DNA from: Aggregatilineales bacterium | Lineage (GTDB): Bacteria; Chloroflexota; Anaerolineae; Aggregatilineales; Ch27 | Length of the DNA stretch: 64,000 nucleotides | Direction: 5' to 3' | NCBI GenBank assembly: GCA_029976025.1 | Contig: JARKNX010000208.1 | Location: 1 to 64,000, forward strand | In this document: one piece after another, positions 55,185 through 63,420 of the stretch | How the letters are laid out: every line of letters starts with the position of its first letter | Position numbering within the stretch: position 1 is the first letter of the stretch | The notes under the pieces: model-generated | Told to the model about the DNA's origin: nothing | Database searches by the model: none | Seen by the model: only the letters and a program-made list of their open reading frames with translations | Made by a program: the position numbers and the translations under genes

Positions 55185-56606
55185 GTGTTGAATATTTTTT
55201 CCAGAAGCAAGCAAACAAGCGATTCCCCGGATGGCCGCCGCCGGCTCTGGATGGATGTGGGCGACCTGGGCGATCTGGTCAACCCCGCCGGCCCGCATGA
55301 GCAGTGGCAGGATCATGGCCTGGGGCTGCTGCGTACCATCATGCATCAGAACGGGTTGATGACCGACGTTGCATCCACACGCGCGGTTACATCCTGGCGC
55401 GATCTGCGCAAGCAGATCAAAGGCTACGATATGATGTTCATGAACATACGCAGTTACACGTTTCCAGTCGCCCGGCGCGCTGCCCAGATATTCAAAGAAA
55501 TAAACCCCACCGGCAAAGTCATCACCGGCGGCATGCACGCTACGGTGGCCCTCGATGAGTTGGAAGCCATACCCGAGATCGATCATATCGTCCAGGGTCC
55601 CGGAGAGTTGATCATCAACGATATCGCCCGCGACCCGGACGCTTTCCCGCGCGTCATACTCGGCACAGGGACGCGGTCGATGGCCGACTGGCCGATGATC
55701 GATCGCACGCTGTGGCCCAAGCCAGCCAGCCGGCATCTTGCCAAGACCTTCCACTGGCCGCTGGAGCCAGAGTGTGGCTGGGGGCCGGCCCCTGTCGCCA
55801 CCCTCCTCACCAGCCGGGTGTGTCCCTGGAAGTGCGTTTTCTGTAACGAAAGCTCCTATATTCAGACCATGGGCCGCCGCCCGGTGGAAATGGTGATCGA
55901 GGAATTGAACTTCCTGGATACTCATTATGGGCCGCTGGGATCGGTGGTTATCCACGACTCGATGTTCTTCCAGAATCCAAGCTGGCTGGAGGAGTGGATC
56001 GAAAAATACCCCCGGCAGGCGCATCAGACCTGGTCTTACTGGGCCGCCGGACGCTCTGACACTGTCCGTCAGTGGCCGGACCTGTTCGAAACGCTGCTCA
56101 AAGAAACTAACTGGGGCACGATTTCTATCGGATTCGAATCGGGGAGCGATCGCATCCTCCGTATGCTCAACAAAGAGTGCACTGAGGAGGACAACTACTT
56201 CGCGATCGACCTGATCAATCGCATCGGCGATGAGCTGGAGGCGCAGGGACGCAAGCCGCCCATCATCTGGGCCAACATCATGCTGGGCATCCCCGGTGAG
56301 ACGCCGGAAGATGCCTTCAAGACAATGCGCATGGTCAAGTCGATGCACCGCGTCATGCCTTCTATCTCATTTTACGCCCCCTACCCCGGCTCGGCGCTCG
56401 GCTACCAGCTCATTGCCGAGGGGAAAAGCAAGATGTCCAAAGAGAACTACCACCGTTACCCTGATGATGAGAAGCTCCAGGGCATCGACTACCAGTTCTA
56501 CCGCGAGTTGCTGGCGGGCAAATACGACGACGAAGTCAATAAGGGCCTCGATCCGCTATCCAGGCGCAAAGCTGGCGATTTCTCTGCCGCTCTGATCAAG
56601 GCTTAA
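55185..56606 (+). CDS. B12-binding domain/radical SAM protein
   Basis: The protein has 473 residues and starts with GTG with GAAGGA eight bases upstream. The N-terminal part (to about 165) has a cobalamin-binding-like fold, with VITGGMHATVALDELEAIPEIDHIVQGPGE resembling BchE-type B12 domains; the base-off DxHxxG motif is not seen. The radical SAM core carries the cluster motif CPWKCVFC (about 213-220), GFESGSDRILRMLNKECTE and MLGIPGETPEDAFKTMRMVK. The family carries out radical methylation, cyclisation or ring rearrangement on very different substrates. Two small genes follow closely. The product is unknown. Confidence 0.85.
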   Translation: MLNIFSRSKQTSDSPDGRRRLWMDVGDLGDLVNPAGPHEQWQDHGLGLLRTIMHQNGLMTDVASTRAVTSWRDLRKQIKGYDMMFMNIRSYTFPVARRAAQIFKEINPTGKVITGGMHATVALDELEAIPEIDHIVQGPGELIINDIARDPDAFPRVILGTGTRSMADWPMIDRTLWPKPASRHLAKTFHWPLEPECGWGPAPVATLLTSRVCPWKCVFCNESSYIQTMGRRPVEMVIEELNFLDTHYGPLGSVVIHDSMFFQNPSWLEEWIEKYPRQAHQTWSYWAAGRSDTVRQWPDLFETLLKETNWGTISIGFESGSDRILRMLNKECTEEDNYFAIDLINRIGDELEAQGRKPPIIWANIMLGIPGETPEDAFKTMRMVKSMHRVMPSISFYAPYPGSALGYQLIAEGKSKMSKENYHRYPDDEKLQGIDYQFYRELLAGKYDDEVNKGLDPLSRRKAGDFSAALIKA

Positions 56607-56627
56607 GTTAACGAAAGGTTAAACAGG

Positions 56628-56834
56628 ATGAGCAGCTTCACGACCCCGCACTACATGTACTTATTCGAGATGACCAACGGCAAAAAGAAGCTGGCTTACG
56701 GGGCATCGCCGGAGGACGCTCTGGATATCCTGTCGATGCGCCTGACCGAGGAGGAGATGGCGCTCATCATCCGGGATCGCTACCAGCGTATCCCCCAGCG
56801 GGAGATGATGAAGCATCTCGACAATCTGGGTTAG
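56628..56834 (+). CDS. Small 68-residue protein encoded behind the radical SAM gene, unknown
   Basis: The gene lies 21 bases after the radical SAM gene, with AAAGG/CAGG before the ATG, so it is probably co-transcribed. The protein starts MSSFTTPHYMYLFEMTNGKKKLAYG and continues with a helical stretch (SPEDALDILSMRLTEEEMALIIRDRYQRIPQREMMKHLDNL). There is no cysteine, no leader/core layout, no signal peptide and no membrane helix. I do not recognise a family. A small partner or substrate-presenting protein for the radical SAM enzyme is possible from context alone. Confidence 0.65.
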   Translation: MSSFTTPHYMYLFEMTNGKKKLAYGASPEDALDILSMRLTEEEMALIIRDRYQRIPQREMMKHLDNLG

Positions 56835-56896
56835 CGCGGCGGAGGCCCACAGGGGAGTCAAGGCGGCTCCCGGCCCTGCCGCCGTCAGGTGATTTT

Positions 56897-57154
56897 ATGG
56901 CTCTCTCCCGCAGTGAGAAACGGCTGTTGCGGGCGCTCGCCCGCGGCAGCCTGCTTAAGGCGCACCGGGACATGGATGGCGCCAAGACCTTCCTGCTGCA
57001 CCCGCTCACCGGCCCTGCTGAAGTCGTGCAGAAGAAGGCAGTCGATGCATTACTCCGACAGGGGCTGATTAGCAGCAATCAGAAGTTCCCGGCGGCAACA
57101 TTCTTGCTCACAGAAAAAGGGCGGCTGATGGCTGCCGCCCTCGAGCAGCCCTGA
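56897..57154 (+). CDS. Small 85-residue winged-helix-like protein
   Basis: It begins MALSRSEKRLLRALARGSLLKAHRDMDG, passes through a helical stretch (AEVVQKKAVDALLRQGLISSNQ) and ends in FLLTEKGRLMAAALEQP. Helix-turn-helix proteins of the PadR/MarR style often show an LTEKG(R/K) wing, so a small DNA- or RNA-binding protein is likely, but I cannot name a family. AGGTGATTTT precedes the ATG. It is third in line after the radical SAM gene (62-base gap) and convergent with the SH3 protein gene ten bases away. Confidence 0.65.
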   Translation: MALSRSEKRLLRALARGSLLKAHRDMDGAKTFLLHPLTGPAEVVQKKAVDALLRQGLISSNQKFPAATFLLTEKGRLMAAALEQP

Positions 57155-57164
57155 TTCCAGTCGC

Positions 57165-57932
57165 CTACCCCACCCGGCGGGCCAGCCCGATCAACAACCC
57201 CAGGATTCCCAAGGCTCCCAGCACTGCAATTGGCACAATCGGGGGGAGACCGCCGACTTCAATCGTCGGGAGACTCGCGACGGGCGCGATCGATGTAGCT
57301 CGCACAGCGGAATCCGGCGGCGAGGTGAAGGTAGGCAGCGGACCGGGTGTATTGCTCGGCGTCAGCGTTTCGTCATTGACCGCGACAGAGAAGAGCGCCA
57401 CGATGGTGGCCGTTTCAAGCGCCCCCGGGGTCTGGGCCAGCGCCTCCACCGTCCGGGTAGCGGCGGCGGCATTCACATCAAGCGTTGGCTCGCTGGAGAT
57501 ATTCAATATCGGGATATTCTCCACGTCGCCAGTCAGAGAGACAACCTGTTCGAATACCCAGGCAGTTCCGGTGGGCGAGTCGGGATACTGTATCTTGAGC
57601 CAGAGCGTCCCCGCCGCCCGCCCCATGACAGGATAAACATCCCCCGGGATGATCTGGCCCAGCAATTCGCCAGTCAGGTCCGGCGCAGCCCGGACATTGG
57701 TGGGGCCTTCCAGCGCCTCAGCGAGCGCCGGGCCGACCGGTGTGGGCGTTCGTGTCGGCGTTGAAGTCACCTGTACAGCGGCTGTCGGGCTGATCGAAGG
57801 GAGCACAACCGGCGCTGGCGTCGGGCTGACCTGTAATCCCGGTGCGGCCAGTGCAGCCGGCGCCAGCAGCACCGCCGCCGCTAAAAAAGCCGCCCCGGCC
57901 AGGGCGGCGCGTATTCTCAAGGATGGCGTCAT
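57165..57932 (-). CDS. Secreted SH3-domain protein with C-terminal membrane anchor
   Basis: ATG 57932, with GGGAGA seven bases upstream, gives 255 residues; the ORF-track GTG start at 57953 is less likely. A signal peptide (AALAGAAFLAAAVLLAPAALA) is followed by a Thr/Pro linker, one SH3-like domain (TNVRAAPDLTGELLGQIIPGDVYPVMGRA ... GTAWVFEQVV), a second Thr/Pro region and a C-terminal hydrophobic helix with basic end (PIAVLGALGILGLLIGLARRVG). This is the layout of a cell-wall-binding surface protein. It lies 14 bases downstream of the LysM-peptidase gene, so the two probably act together. Confidence 0.82.
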   Translation of the reverse strand: MTPSLRIRAALAGAAFLAAAVLLAPAALAAPGLQVSPTPAPVVLPSISPTAAVQVTSTPTRTPTPVGPALAEALEGPTNVRAAPDLTGELLGQIIPGDVYPVMGRAAGTLWLKIQYPDSPTGTAWVFEQVVSLTGDVENIPILNISSEPTLDVNAAAATRTVEALAQTPGALETATIVALFSVAVNDETLTPSNTPGPLPTFTSPPDSAVRATSIAPVASLPTIEVGGLPPIVPIAVLGALGILGLLIGLARRVG

Positions 57933-57946
57933 CCGAATATCTCCCG

Positions 57947-59539
57947 CTACCACTCAACCTCGTTGATCGGCGTGTCTCGGCCCTGTTCGGCCTGCCGGTA
58001 GTCGCCCCCCTTGCTCATCGTACCCTGATACTCCTGCCCTTCCCACCCGCGCACCGTCCATCCTCCCAGCACAAACGGCAGGTCTGACAGGCCCGGGACA
58101 CAGGCGTGGCACTGCGCCGGAATCCACTCGCCGTTGTATCGGCGAGCGATATGCAGATGCGTCGCATTCGACACTCCGCCTTCGCAAGAGGGGTGCCCCA
58201 GCGGATCGCCGGCCCGGACGACTGTCCCCGCCGGGACGCGCCCCTCGCTGGCAAGATGCAGGTAGACCACCGTCCAGCCGGTCGTCTCATCCCCGTCGCC
58301 GTCCAGGTCAAGCACCACAAAGCCGCGCTCAGAACGGGCAATGACTCCATCAGCAACCGCGGTGGCCCACTGCGGGGCTACAAAACAGCCGGCAGTATCC
58401 TTATCCCCCGGCGGCGCAAAATCGATAGCCGCCCAGGCGCTGCCGGAAGCGTACGCGCCATGCGGCCCGCCGGTGTAATACCACAGCTCCCCCTGCTCCC
58501 AGGGCAAGCGCATAGCCGGCTGGGTCAGGCCCGGAGGCAGTAGCGGATCGACAGTGAGCGCGAACGGGTCGCCGAAGAGGCCAGCGTACAACAGGTAGAA
58601 TCCCGCCGGATCGACCTGTTCCAGCCAGGCATCATAACTGCGGTTCAGGCTTAAAACATACTGTACGGCGGCCGTGGCCGCATTGATGCCCGATGCATAA
58701 GCCACGCGGATGCCATTGCTAAAGGTGAACCACCGCTGGCCGCGCAGCCGGTAGCCATAATACCCTTCGTTGAGGCGATTCGCCGCCCAGGAGAGCTGCT
58801 CATACAGCCCTTCGTAGCCAGGCTGGATATATCCCATCGGATAGAGCAGGGTAGCTTCCGAGGGTGTCGGATTGAACAACCAGCCGGAACTATTCTCCAG
58901 CAGCGCCAGCAGAAGGCGCGGGTTGACGCTGAAATCGTCGGCCACCCGCCGCACAATTTCCGCCGCGTCAATGGTCACCCCATCAACCATTTCGGTGAAG
59001 GAGCTGATGTAGCCCGGCAGCATCCTGACGTAACCGGCAATATCAAAACTCGCCGTGGCTGGCCCTCGTACCAGCTCGCTGTCGGGGAGTATCTTGAAAG
59101 CCGGGCCAAAGACAGTCCTGGACGATGGCAGCGCCAGCACCTGGCCTACCGGAATAAGCGAGGGGTCCCCCAGCGCATTCAAAGCCGTGAGCTGCTCCAC
59201 CGTGGTCCCAAACTGGCTGGCGATGGCTGAGAGGGTATCGCCGGCCTGGACTACGTATGACTCCGGCAACGGTTCCGGCATCTCAAAGCTGAGCGGCGGA
59301 TCCGGCGTGGGGACAATCGGAGCAGCTCCAGCCCCGGGCAATGACTGAGCCAGAGCGACCGGGAATCCGACCGTCTCTTCCCCGGCGGTTCGGGTCTCAA
59401 TGCCGAGGGTGCTCACTGCTTCAGGCGGCGTGGCGGTGACAATGATCACCGGGCCAGAAGGCTGCCGCACACAGGCCAGGCCAGCCAGCAGCAGCATCGA
59501 CAACACCGCAAGCAGGCGAAACAGGCGTGATACTGACAT
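57947..59539 (-). CDS. LysM-M23 (LasA-type) peptidase lipoprotein
   Basis: The protein has 530 residues. The lipobox LAGLAC anchors it by lipid. A LysM domain (YVVQAGDTLSAIASQFGTTVEQLTALNAL) binds glycans. A long middle domain (about 150-390) has no motif I can name. The C-terminal M23 domain shows zinc ligands in GPHGAY ... AIDF (His and Asp 13 residues apart, as in LasA) and HLHIARR. It contains Cys pairs (AGCFV, PSCEGG, CHACVPG). Such enzymes cut glycine or peptide bridges in cell walls. The first residue of the next gene upstream overlaps its end region, and the SH3 gene follows 14 bases downstream. Confidence 0.87.
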   Translation of the reverse strand: MSVSRLFRLLAVLSMLLLAGLACVRQPSGPVIIVTATPPEAVSTLGIETRTAGEETVGFPVALAQSLPGAGAAPIVPTPDPPLSFEMPEPLPESYVVQAGDTLSAIASQFGTTVEQLTALNALGDPSLIPVGQVLALPSSRTVFGPAFKILPDSELVRGPATASFDIAGYVRMLPGYISSFTEMVDGVTIDAAEIVRRVADDFSVNPRLLLALLENSSGWLFNPTPSEATLLYPMGYIQPGYEGLYEQLSWAANRLNEGYYGYRLRGQRWFTFSNGIRVAYASGINAATAAVQYVLSLNRSYDAWLEQVDPAGFYLLYAGLFGDPFALTVDPLLPPGLTQPAMRLPWEQGELWYYTGGPHGAYASGSAWAAIDFAPPGDKDTAGCFVAPQWATAVADGVIARSERGFVVLDLDGDGDETTGWTVVYLHLASEGRVPAGTVVRAGDPLGHPSCEGGVSNATHLHIARRYNGEWIPAQCHACVPGLSDLPFVLGGWTVRGWEGQEYQGTMSKGGDYRQAEQGRDTPINEVEW

Positions 59540-60549
59540 CAGGGCTGCAATGCCTCAGATAGCAGAGGAAGAGAGACGTCATACCGGTAATGAATGTCGC
59601 GATGCCCGTCCGGAAACTCTTCATACCGGTGGGGGATACCCAGCGCTTCCAGCTTCCTGACCAGCACGCGCGCGCCAATCTGGAGGTTAAATTCGTCCCG
59701 GCTGCCGCAGTCAATAAACAGGAGTTTCATGCTGCGCAGGGCATCCGCGTAAGCCGGGTTGTCCACCTTACGAACCGGATCGTGGGCCAGCCAGCGCTGC
59801 CACACGGCCTCATCCAGCGCTCCCGTGTCGAGGTCCACCGGCAAATCGAACCCGTAAGGAGCCTCCGGGTTGGGCGCATAGGCCATTCCATAGGCGAGCG
59901 TACTCATCGTCTCGTAAAACATGTTGCTCTTGGGGCGGATACTCTCCAGATCGGTGAGCACTCGCTCCAGCCCGCCATAGCTCGTTATATTTGTGTGGAG
60001 CCGCGCCAGATCGCCCATGTAGCCAAATTCAAAGTACATGTCGCCGCTATGACAGGCAACTGCCCCGAACATTTCAGGATGGTGCATCCCCTGCACCAGG
60101 GCGCCATACCCGCCGCTGCTCTTACCGAGAATGCCCCGGTGAGCCGCTTCCGGCAGCGTACGATAGTGGCGATCCACAAACGGCAGGATCTCGTCGATGA
60201 GATAGTCCTCGTACCGCCCCAGCGCCGATGAGTTGAGATACTGCGACCCGCCGTAGCGAGTCCAGCAATCCGGCATGACGACGATGGCCGGGGCCATAGC
60301 GCCGCTCGCGATCAGGCGATCGATCTGCTGAGGGAGGCTCTCATCCCAGGGCCGCAGGTTGAGCAACATCGGCCCGGAACCGCCATAGCCCGTCAGCATC
60401 ACCAGCACCGGATAGCGGACAGCCGGCCGCTCTTCGTAACCCGGCGGCAGATACACCGGCAGGCGGCGGCTGGACGGATCGCCCGGCCGATTACCCTGCA
60501 AAACCCGGCTCTCGAGAACTGGTTGGTCCACCCGGCCTGAGATTCCCAT
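59539..60549 (-). CDS. Alpha/beta hydrolase, putative esterase (EstD/S-formylglutathione hydrolase-like)
   Basis: The ORF-track start at 61203 lies far upstream inside the opposite SCP2 gene. ATG 60549 (MGISGRVDQPVLESRVL), with AAGGAG 11 bases upstream, gives 336 residues. The catalytic serine is in GKSSGGYGA, the acid lies near FIDCGSRDEF and the histidine is in DGHRDIHYRYD. RLPVYLPPGYEERPAVRYPVLVMLTGYGG is the typical esterase D opening. The substrate is unknown. No signal peptide is seen. It is divergent from the SCP2 gene. Confidence 0.83.
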   Translation of the reverse strand: MGISGRVDQPVLESRVLQGNRPGDPSSRRLPVYLPPGYEERPAVRYPVLVMLTGYGGSGPMLLNLRPWDESLPQQIDRLIASGAMAPAIVVMPDCWTRYGGSQYLNSSALGRYEDYLIDEILPFVDRHYRTLPEAAHRGILGKSSGGYGALVQGMHHPEMFGAVACHSGDMYFEFGYMGDLARLHTNITSYGGLERVLTDLESIRPKSNMFYETMSTLAYGMAYAPNPEAPYGFDLPVDLDTGALDEAVWQRWLAHDPVRKVDNPAYADALRSMKLLFIDCGSRDEFNLQIGARVLVRKLEALGIPHRYEEFPDGHRDIHYRYDVSLPLLSEALQP

Positions 60550-60738
60550 GTGCGGCAATACTCCTTGTGACCGAAACACATACAGCGATTCTAGCCCGCT
60601 GTTTTCTCTCCCGCCAGAAGATTGGAGAATGCTCATCTGGTCAGGCTGTACAATCGGCGGCTTGCCAGTATACTTGAGGTGCGAAGCCGTCCCCTGCTCC
60701 CGCCTGACAGGGTGCATTGAATAAGGAGAACAGAAACA

Positions 60739-61074
60739 ATGCCCTCCAAGGATGAAGTTGCCGCTTTCTTTGCGCAGATGCCCGCGATATTCGTGCCCGA
60801 AAAAGCGCAGGGCGTGAATGCTGTTATGCAGATTAACCTCGCAGGAGATAACGGCGGCCAGTGGTGGATCAGGATTGCCGATGGCACATGTGAAGTAACT
60901 GAAGGCGAATACGCCAACCCGGCCATGACGTTGAGCGCCAAAGCCGATGATCTGTATGACGCCATGACCGGAAAGACCAATGCCGTAGCATCTTTCATGC
61001 AGGGCAAGATCAAGGTCGCGGGCGATATGTCGCTCGCCCTCAAGATGCAAAGCATGTTCAAGTTCACTGCATAG
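60739..61074 (+). CDS. SCP2 sterol-binding domain protein
   Basis: A small lipid-binding protein of 111 residues consisting of one SCP2 domain: DEVAAFFAQMPAIFVPEKAQGVNAVMQINLAGDNGGQWWIRIADG, then NPAMTLSAKADDLYDAMTGKTNAVASFMQGKIKVAGDMSLALKM. Bacterial single-domain SCP2 proteins bind long-chain lipids, often near acyl-CoA or phospholipid enzymes. AATAAGGAG precedes the ATG. The nearest gene on the same strand is nagA, 100 bases on; the esterase is divergent. The 190 bases between the two starts show no named element. Confidence 0.88.
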   Translation: MPSKDEVAAFFAQMPAIFVPEKAQGVNAVMQINLAGDNGGQWWIRIADGTCEVTEGEYANPAMTLSAKADDLYDAMTGKTNAVASFMQGKIKVAGDMSLALKMQSMFKFTA

Positions 61075-61177
61075 ATCTCGGATCGGGCCGGCTGTAATTT
61101 CTCCGCCGGGCGACACGCGACCAGAGGTCGGTCCCGCTTCATTGCGGATGCTGTGCAAGTAACGTGAGGAGAATCTT

Positions 61178-62332
61178 ATGCGCATCCTGATAACTGGAGG
61201 CACGCTGGTTACGCCGTACCAGCGCCTGCCCGGACATACCCTGGTCGTGCAGGATGGCCAGATTGCTGCACTTGAGCCTCATCCGGTGGCTTCGCAGCCG
61301 GGCGATCAGGTGATCGACGCACAGGGAATGTGGGTCGCGCCCGGCATGATTGATGTACACGTGCACGGGGGCGACGGCTGTGACACTATGGATGCCACGC
61401 CGCTGGCGCTCGAGACAATAGCGCGTTTCTTCGCCGCTCACGGTGTCACGGCTTTTCTCCCCACAACGATGACCTGCCCGGGGGAAGCCATCACAGCGGC
61501 AGTAGAGAACGTCCGCCGGAGTCCCTCCACACCGAACGGAGCCGCTCACCTCGGCGTCCATCTTGAAGGCCCCTACCTGAACGCCAGCCATAAGGGTGCC
61601 CAGCCCGCAACACACCTGCGCAATCCTGATCCAGCGGAATACCAGCAGTGGTTCGACTCAGGCGTGATTCGCCTGGTCACTGTAGCGCCCGAACTGGACG
61701 GCGCGCTGGACATGATCGGGACAGGCGTCGCGCGCGGGATCGAGTTCGCTGTCGGGCATAGCAGCGCGGAATACGCCTGCGTCCTTGAGGCAGCGGACCG
61801 CGGATTGCGTCAGGTCACCCATACCTTCAACGGCATGTCCCCCCTGCACCATCGCGAGCCGGGCGTGCTGGGCGCAGCCCTGAGCGATGATCGTCTTTTC
61901 GCCCAGATTATCAGCGATGGCATCCATGTTCATCCGGCAGTTGTCAAGGCGCTGATCCGGGCCAAGGGCGTTGATCGGACGCTGCTCATCACAGACGCGA
62001 TGCGCGCCGCTGGCCTGCCAGGCGGCACATACGATCTGGGTGGGCAGGAAATCGCCGTCCACGATGGCATCGCGCGCACCGCGTCGGGCAGTCTGGCCGG
62101 CAGCACGCTCACCATGGATCGGGCCTTGCGCAACGTCATAGAATTCGCCGGGCTGGAGCTAGGCGACGCCCTTAAGATGGCAACAACTACTCCGGCAGCA
62201 ACGCTGGGTTTGAGCGGGTGCAAGGGCGTCCTGGCTCCCGGAGCCGACGCCGATATCATCCTGCTCACACAGGACCTGGAGGTTGCGTTAACGATGGTGG
62301 CTGGCCGGGTTGTCTACAGCCGTCCGCAGTAA
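61178..62332 (+). CDS. nagA: N-acetylglucosamine-6-phosphate deacetylase
   Basis: It removes acetate from GlcNAc-6-P in amino-sugar and wall recycling. The protein has 384 residues. The amidohydrolase barrel has the metal region VDVHVHGGDGCDTMDAT, GVHLEGPYLNASHKGAQP (catalytic-site Glu), GHSSA and HTFNGMSPLHHREPGVLGAAL, with DAMRAAGLPGG near the end. All typical NagA motifs are intact. The ATG has GAGGAG nearby. A 1-phosphofructokinase-type kinase gene is convergent. nagB is not in the window. Confidence 0.95.
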   Translation: MRILITGGTLVTPYQRLPGHTLVVQDGQIAALEPHPVASQPGDQVIDAQGMWVAPGMIDVHVHGGDGCDTMDATPLALETIARFFAAHGVTAFLPTTMTCPGEAITAAVENVRRSPSTPNGAAHLGVHLEGPYLNASHKGAQPATHLRNPDPAEYQQWFDSGVIRLVTVAPELDGALDMIGTGVARGIEFAVGHSSAEYACVLEAADRGLRQVTHTFNGMSPLHHREPGVLGAALSDDRLFAQIISDGIHVHPAVVKALIRAKGVDRTLLITDAMRAAGLPGGTYDLGGQEIAVHDGIARTASGSLAGSTLTMDRALRNVIEFAGLELGDALKMATTTPAATLGLSGCKGVLAPGADADIILLTQDLEVALTMVAGRVVYSRPQ

Positions 62333-62356
62333 TTACGGCTGTGCCGACCCTGTTAT

Positions 62357-63289
62357 TCACGGTAGCGTCGTCACGCGAACCTGCTTCCTGAGTTCGGCGA
62401 TCCGCTCAGCCGATCCAAACGCTGTCCCATCCAGGCTGGCCGCAGCCGCCCCGGACGCCACCCCCCAGGGAAACGCCGCCGGCAGGTCATCTCCCGCCGC
62501 CAGCCGCACAGCCAGCCCGGCTACCAGCGCGTCGCCGGCGCCGATCGGGTTGCGCTCCTCAATTTCAGGGGTGTTCGCCCGCCAGCAGCGGTTTGCCGTT
62601 GATAGAATCGCCCCGTCCTGCCCCAGGGAGATGACGACGTTCGGCGCGCCCGCCGCGCGAATGGCGGCTGCTGCCCCACACGCCTCTTCCGGCGACTTGA
62701 TCGTGGTCTCGCTCAGAGCCTCAGCCTCGGATCGGTTGGGCTTGATCAGCCACGCCCCGGCCCGACATCCAAGTCGCAGCGGCTCTCCGCTGGTATCCAG
62801 AAGGACGCGCCCGCCCGCTGACTGGATTATCTCCGTCAGGATAGCATAATAGTCGGGCGCGACGCCCGGCGGCAGGCTGCCGGAGAGCACCCACCAGTCG
62901 CCCTGCCGCGCCAGTCCGCGAACTTTCGCCGTCATGGCCCGGGTTTCATTCGGCAAGATCGCTGCTCCGGCTTCATTTACCTTCAGGTATCGGTTCTGGC
63001 TGCGGCTGATCACACTGGTGTTTGTCCGCGTCTCACCATCAGTCCAGACGATATCCATGGCGATCGATGCCCGCATCAGATCGGCGGCCAGCCTCCGCCC
63101 GGTTGCCCCACCCAGGAAGCCCAGGGCAGTGCTATGCCCGCCCAGCGCCGCGATTGCCCGCGACACGTTAAAGCCTTTGCCGCCGGGGTCCACGCGCACT
63201 TCCGCCGCACGAAGCACTTCATCGAACGCCAGGGCGAGAACTACGTACTCACGGTCGAGGGCCGGGTTGAGTGTCACAGTGTAAAGCAC
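62357..63289 (-). CDS. fruK: 1-Phosphofructokinase-type PfkB kinase
   Basis: The protein has 310 residues. It starts YTVTLNPALDREYVV, then VDPGGKGFNVSRAIAALGG (the PfkB N-terminal signature), KPNRSEAEAL and NPIGAGDALVAGLAV (ATP-binding anion hole with the catalytic Asp). This layout is shared by FruK and LacC (tagatose-6-phosphate kinase); FruK is more likely by default, but the substrate is not fixed. No fru/lac PTS gene is beside it. The 131 bases up to pstB show nothing clear. Confidence 0.83.
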   Translation of the reverse strand: MLYTVTLNPALDREYVVLALAFDEVLRAAEVRVDPGGKGFNVSRAIAALGGHSTALGFLGGATGRRLAADLMRASIAMDIVWTDGETRTNTSVISRSQNRYLKVNEAGAAILPNETRAMTAKVRGLARQGDWWVLSGSLPPGVAPDYYAILTEIIQSAGGRVLLDTSGEPLRLGCRAGAWLIKPNRSEAEALSETTIKSPEEACGAAAAIRAAGAPNVVISLGQDGAILSTANRCWRANTPEIEERNPIGAGDALVAGLAVRLAAGDDLPAAFPWGVASGAAAASLDGTAFGSAERIAELRKQVRVTTLP

Positions 63290-63420
63290 AGGGTCTCCCG
63301 CCAGCCGTATATTGCCAGATCAATCGAGGATGTGACAAGCGGCTCTACAGCATAGTATAGCCCGGCAAGAAACGCCGAAGCGCCCTATATCAGGCTGATT
63401 TTATAGCAGTGAAGGGACGC

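Noticed and set aside
55152-56348. 398-residue minus-strand ORF opposite the radical SAM gene
   Set aside because: The plus-strand frame carries the CxxxCxxC motif and family signatures; the reverse frame is His/Arg-rich noise.
56628-56834. RiPP precursor peptide for the radical SAM enzyme
   Set aside because: The 68-residue protein has no leader/core division, no repeated modifiable residues and no cysteine, and no RRE-like protein or peptidase/transporter gene is adjacent.
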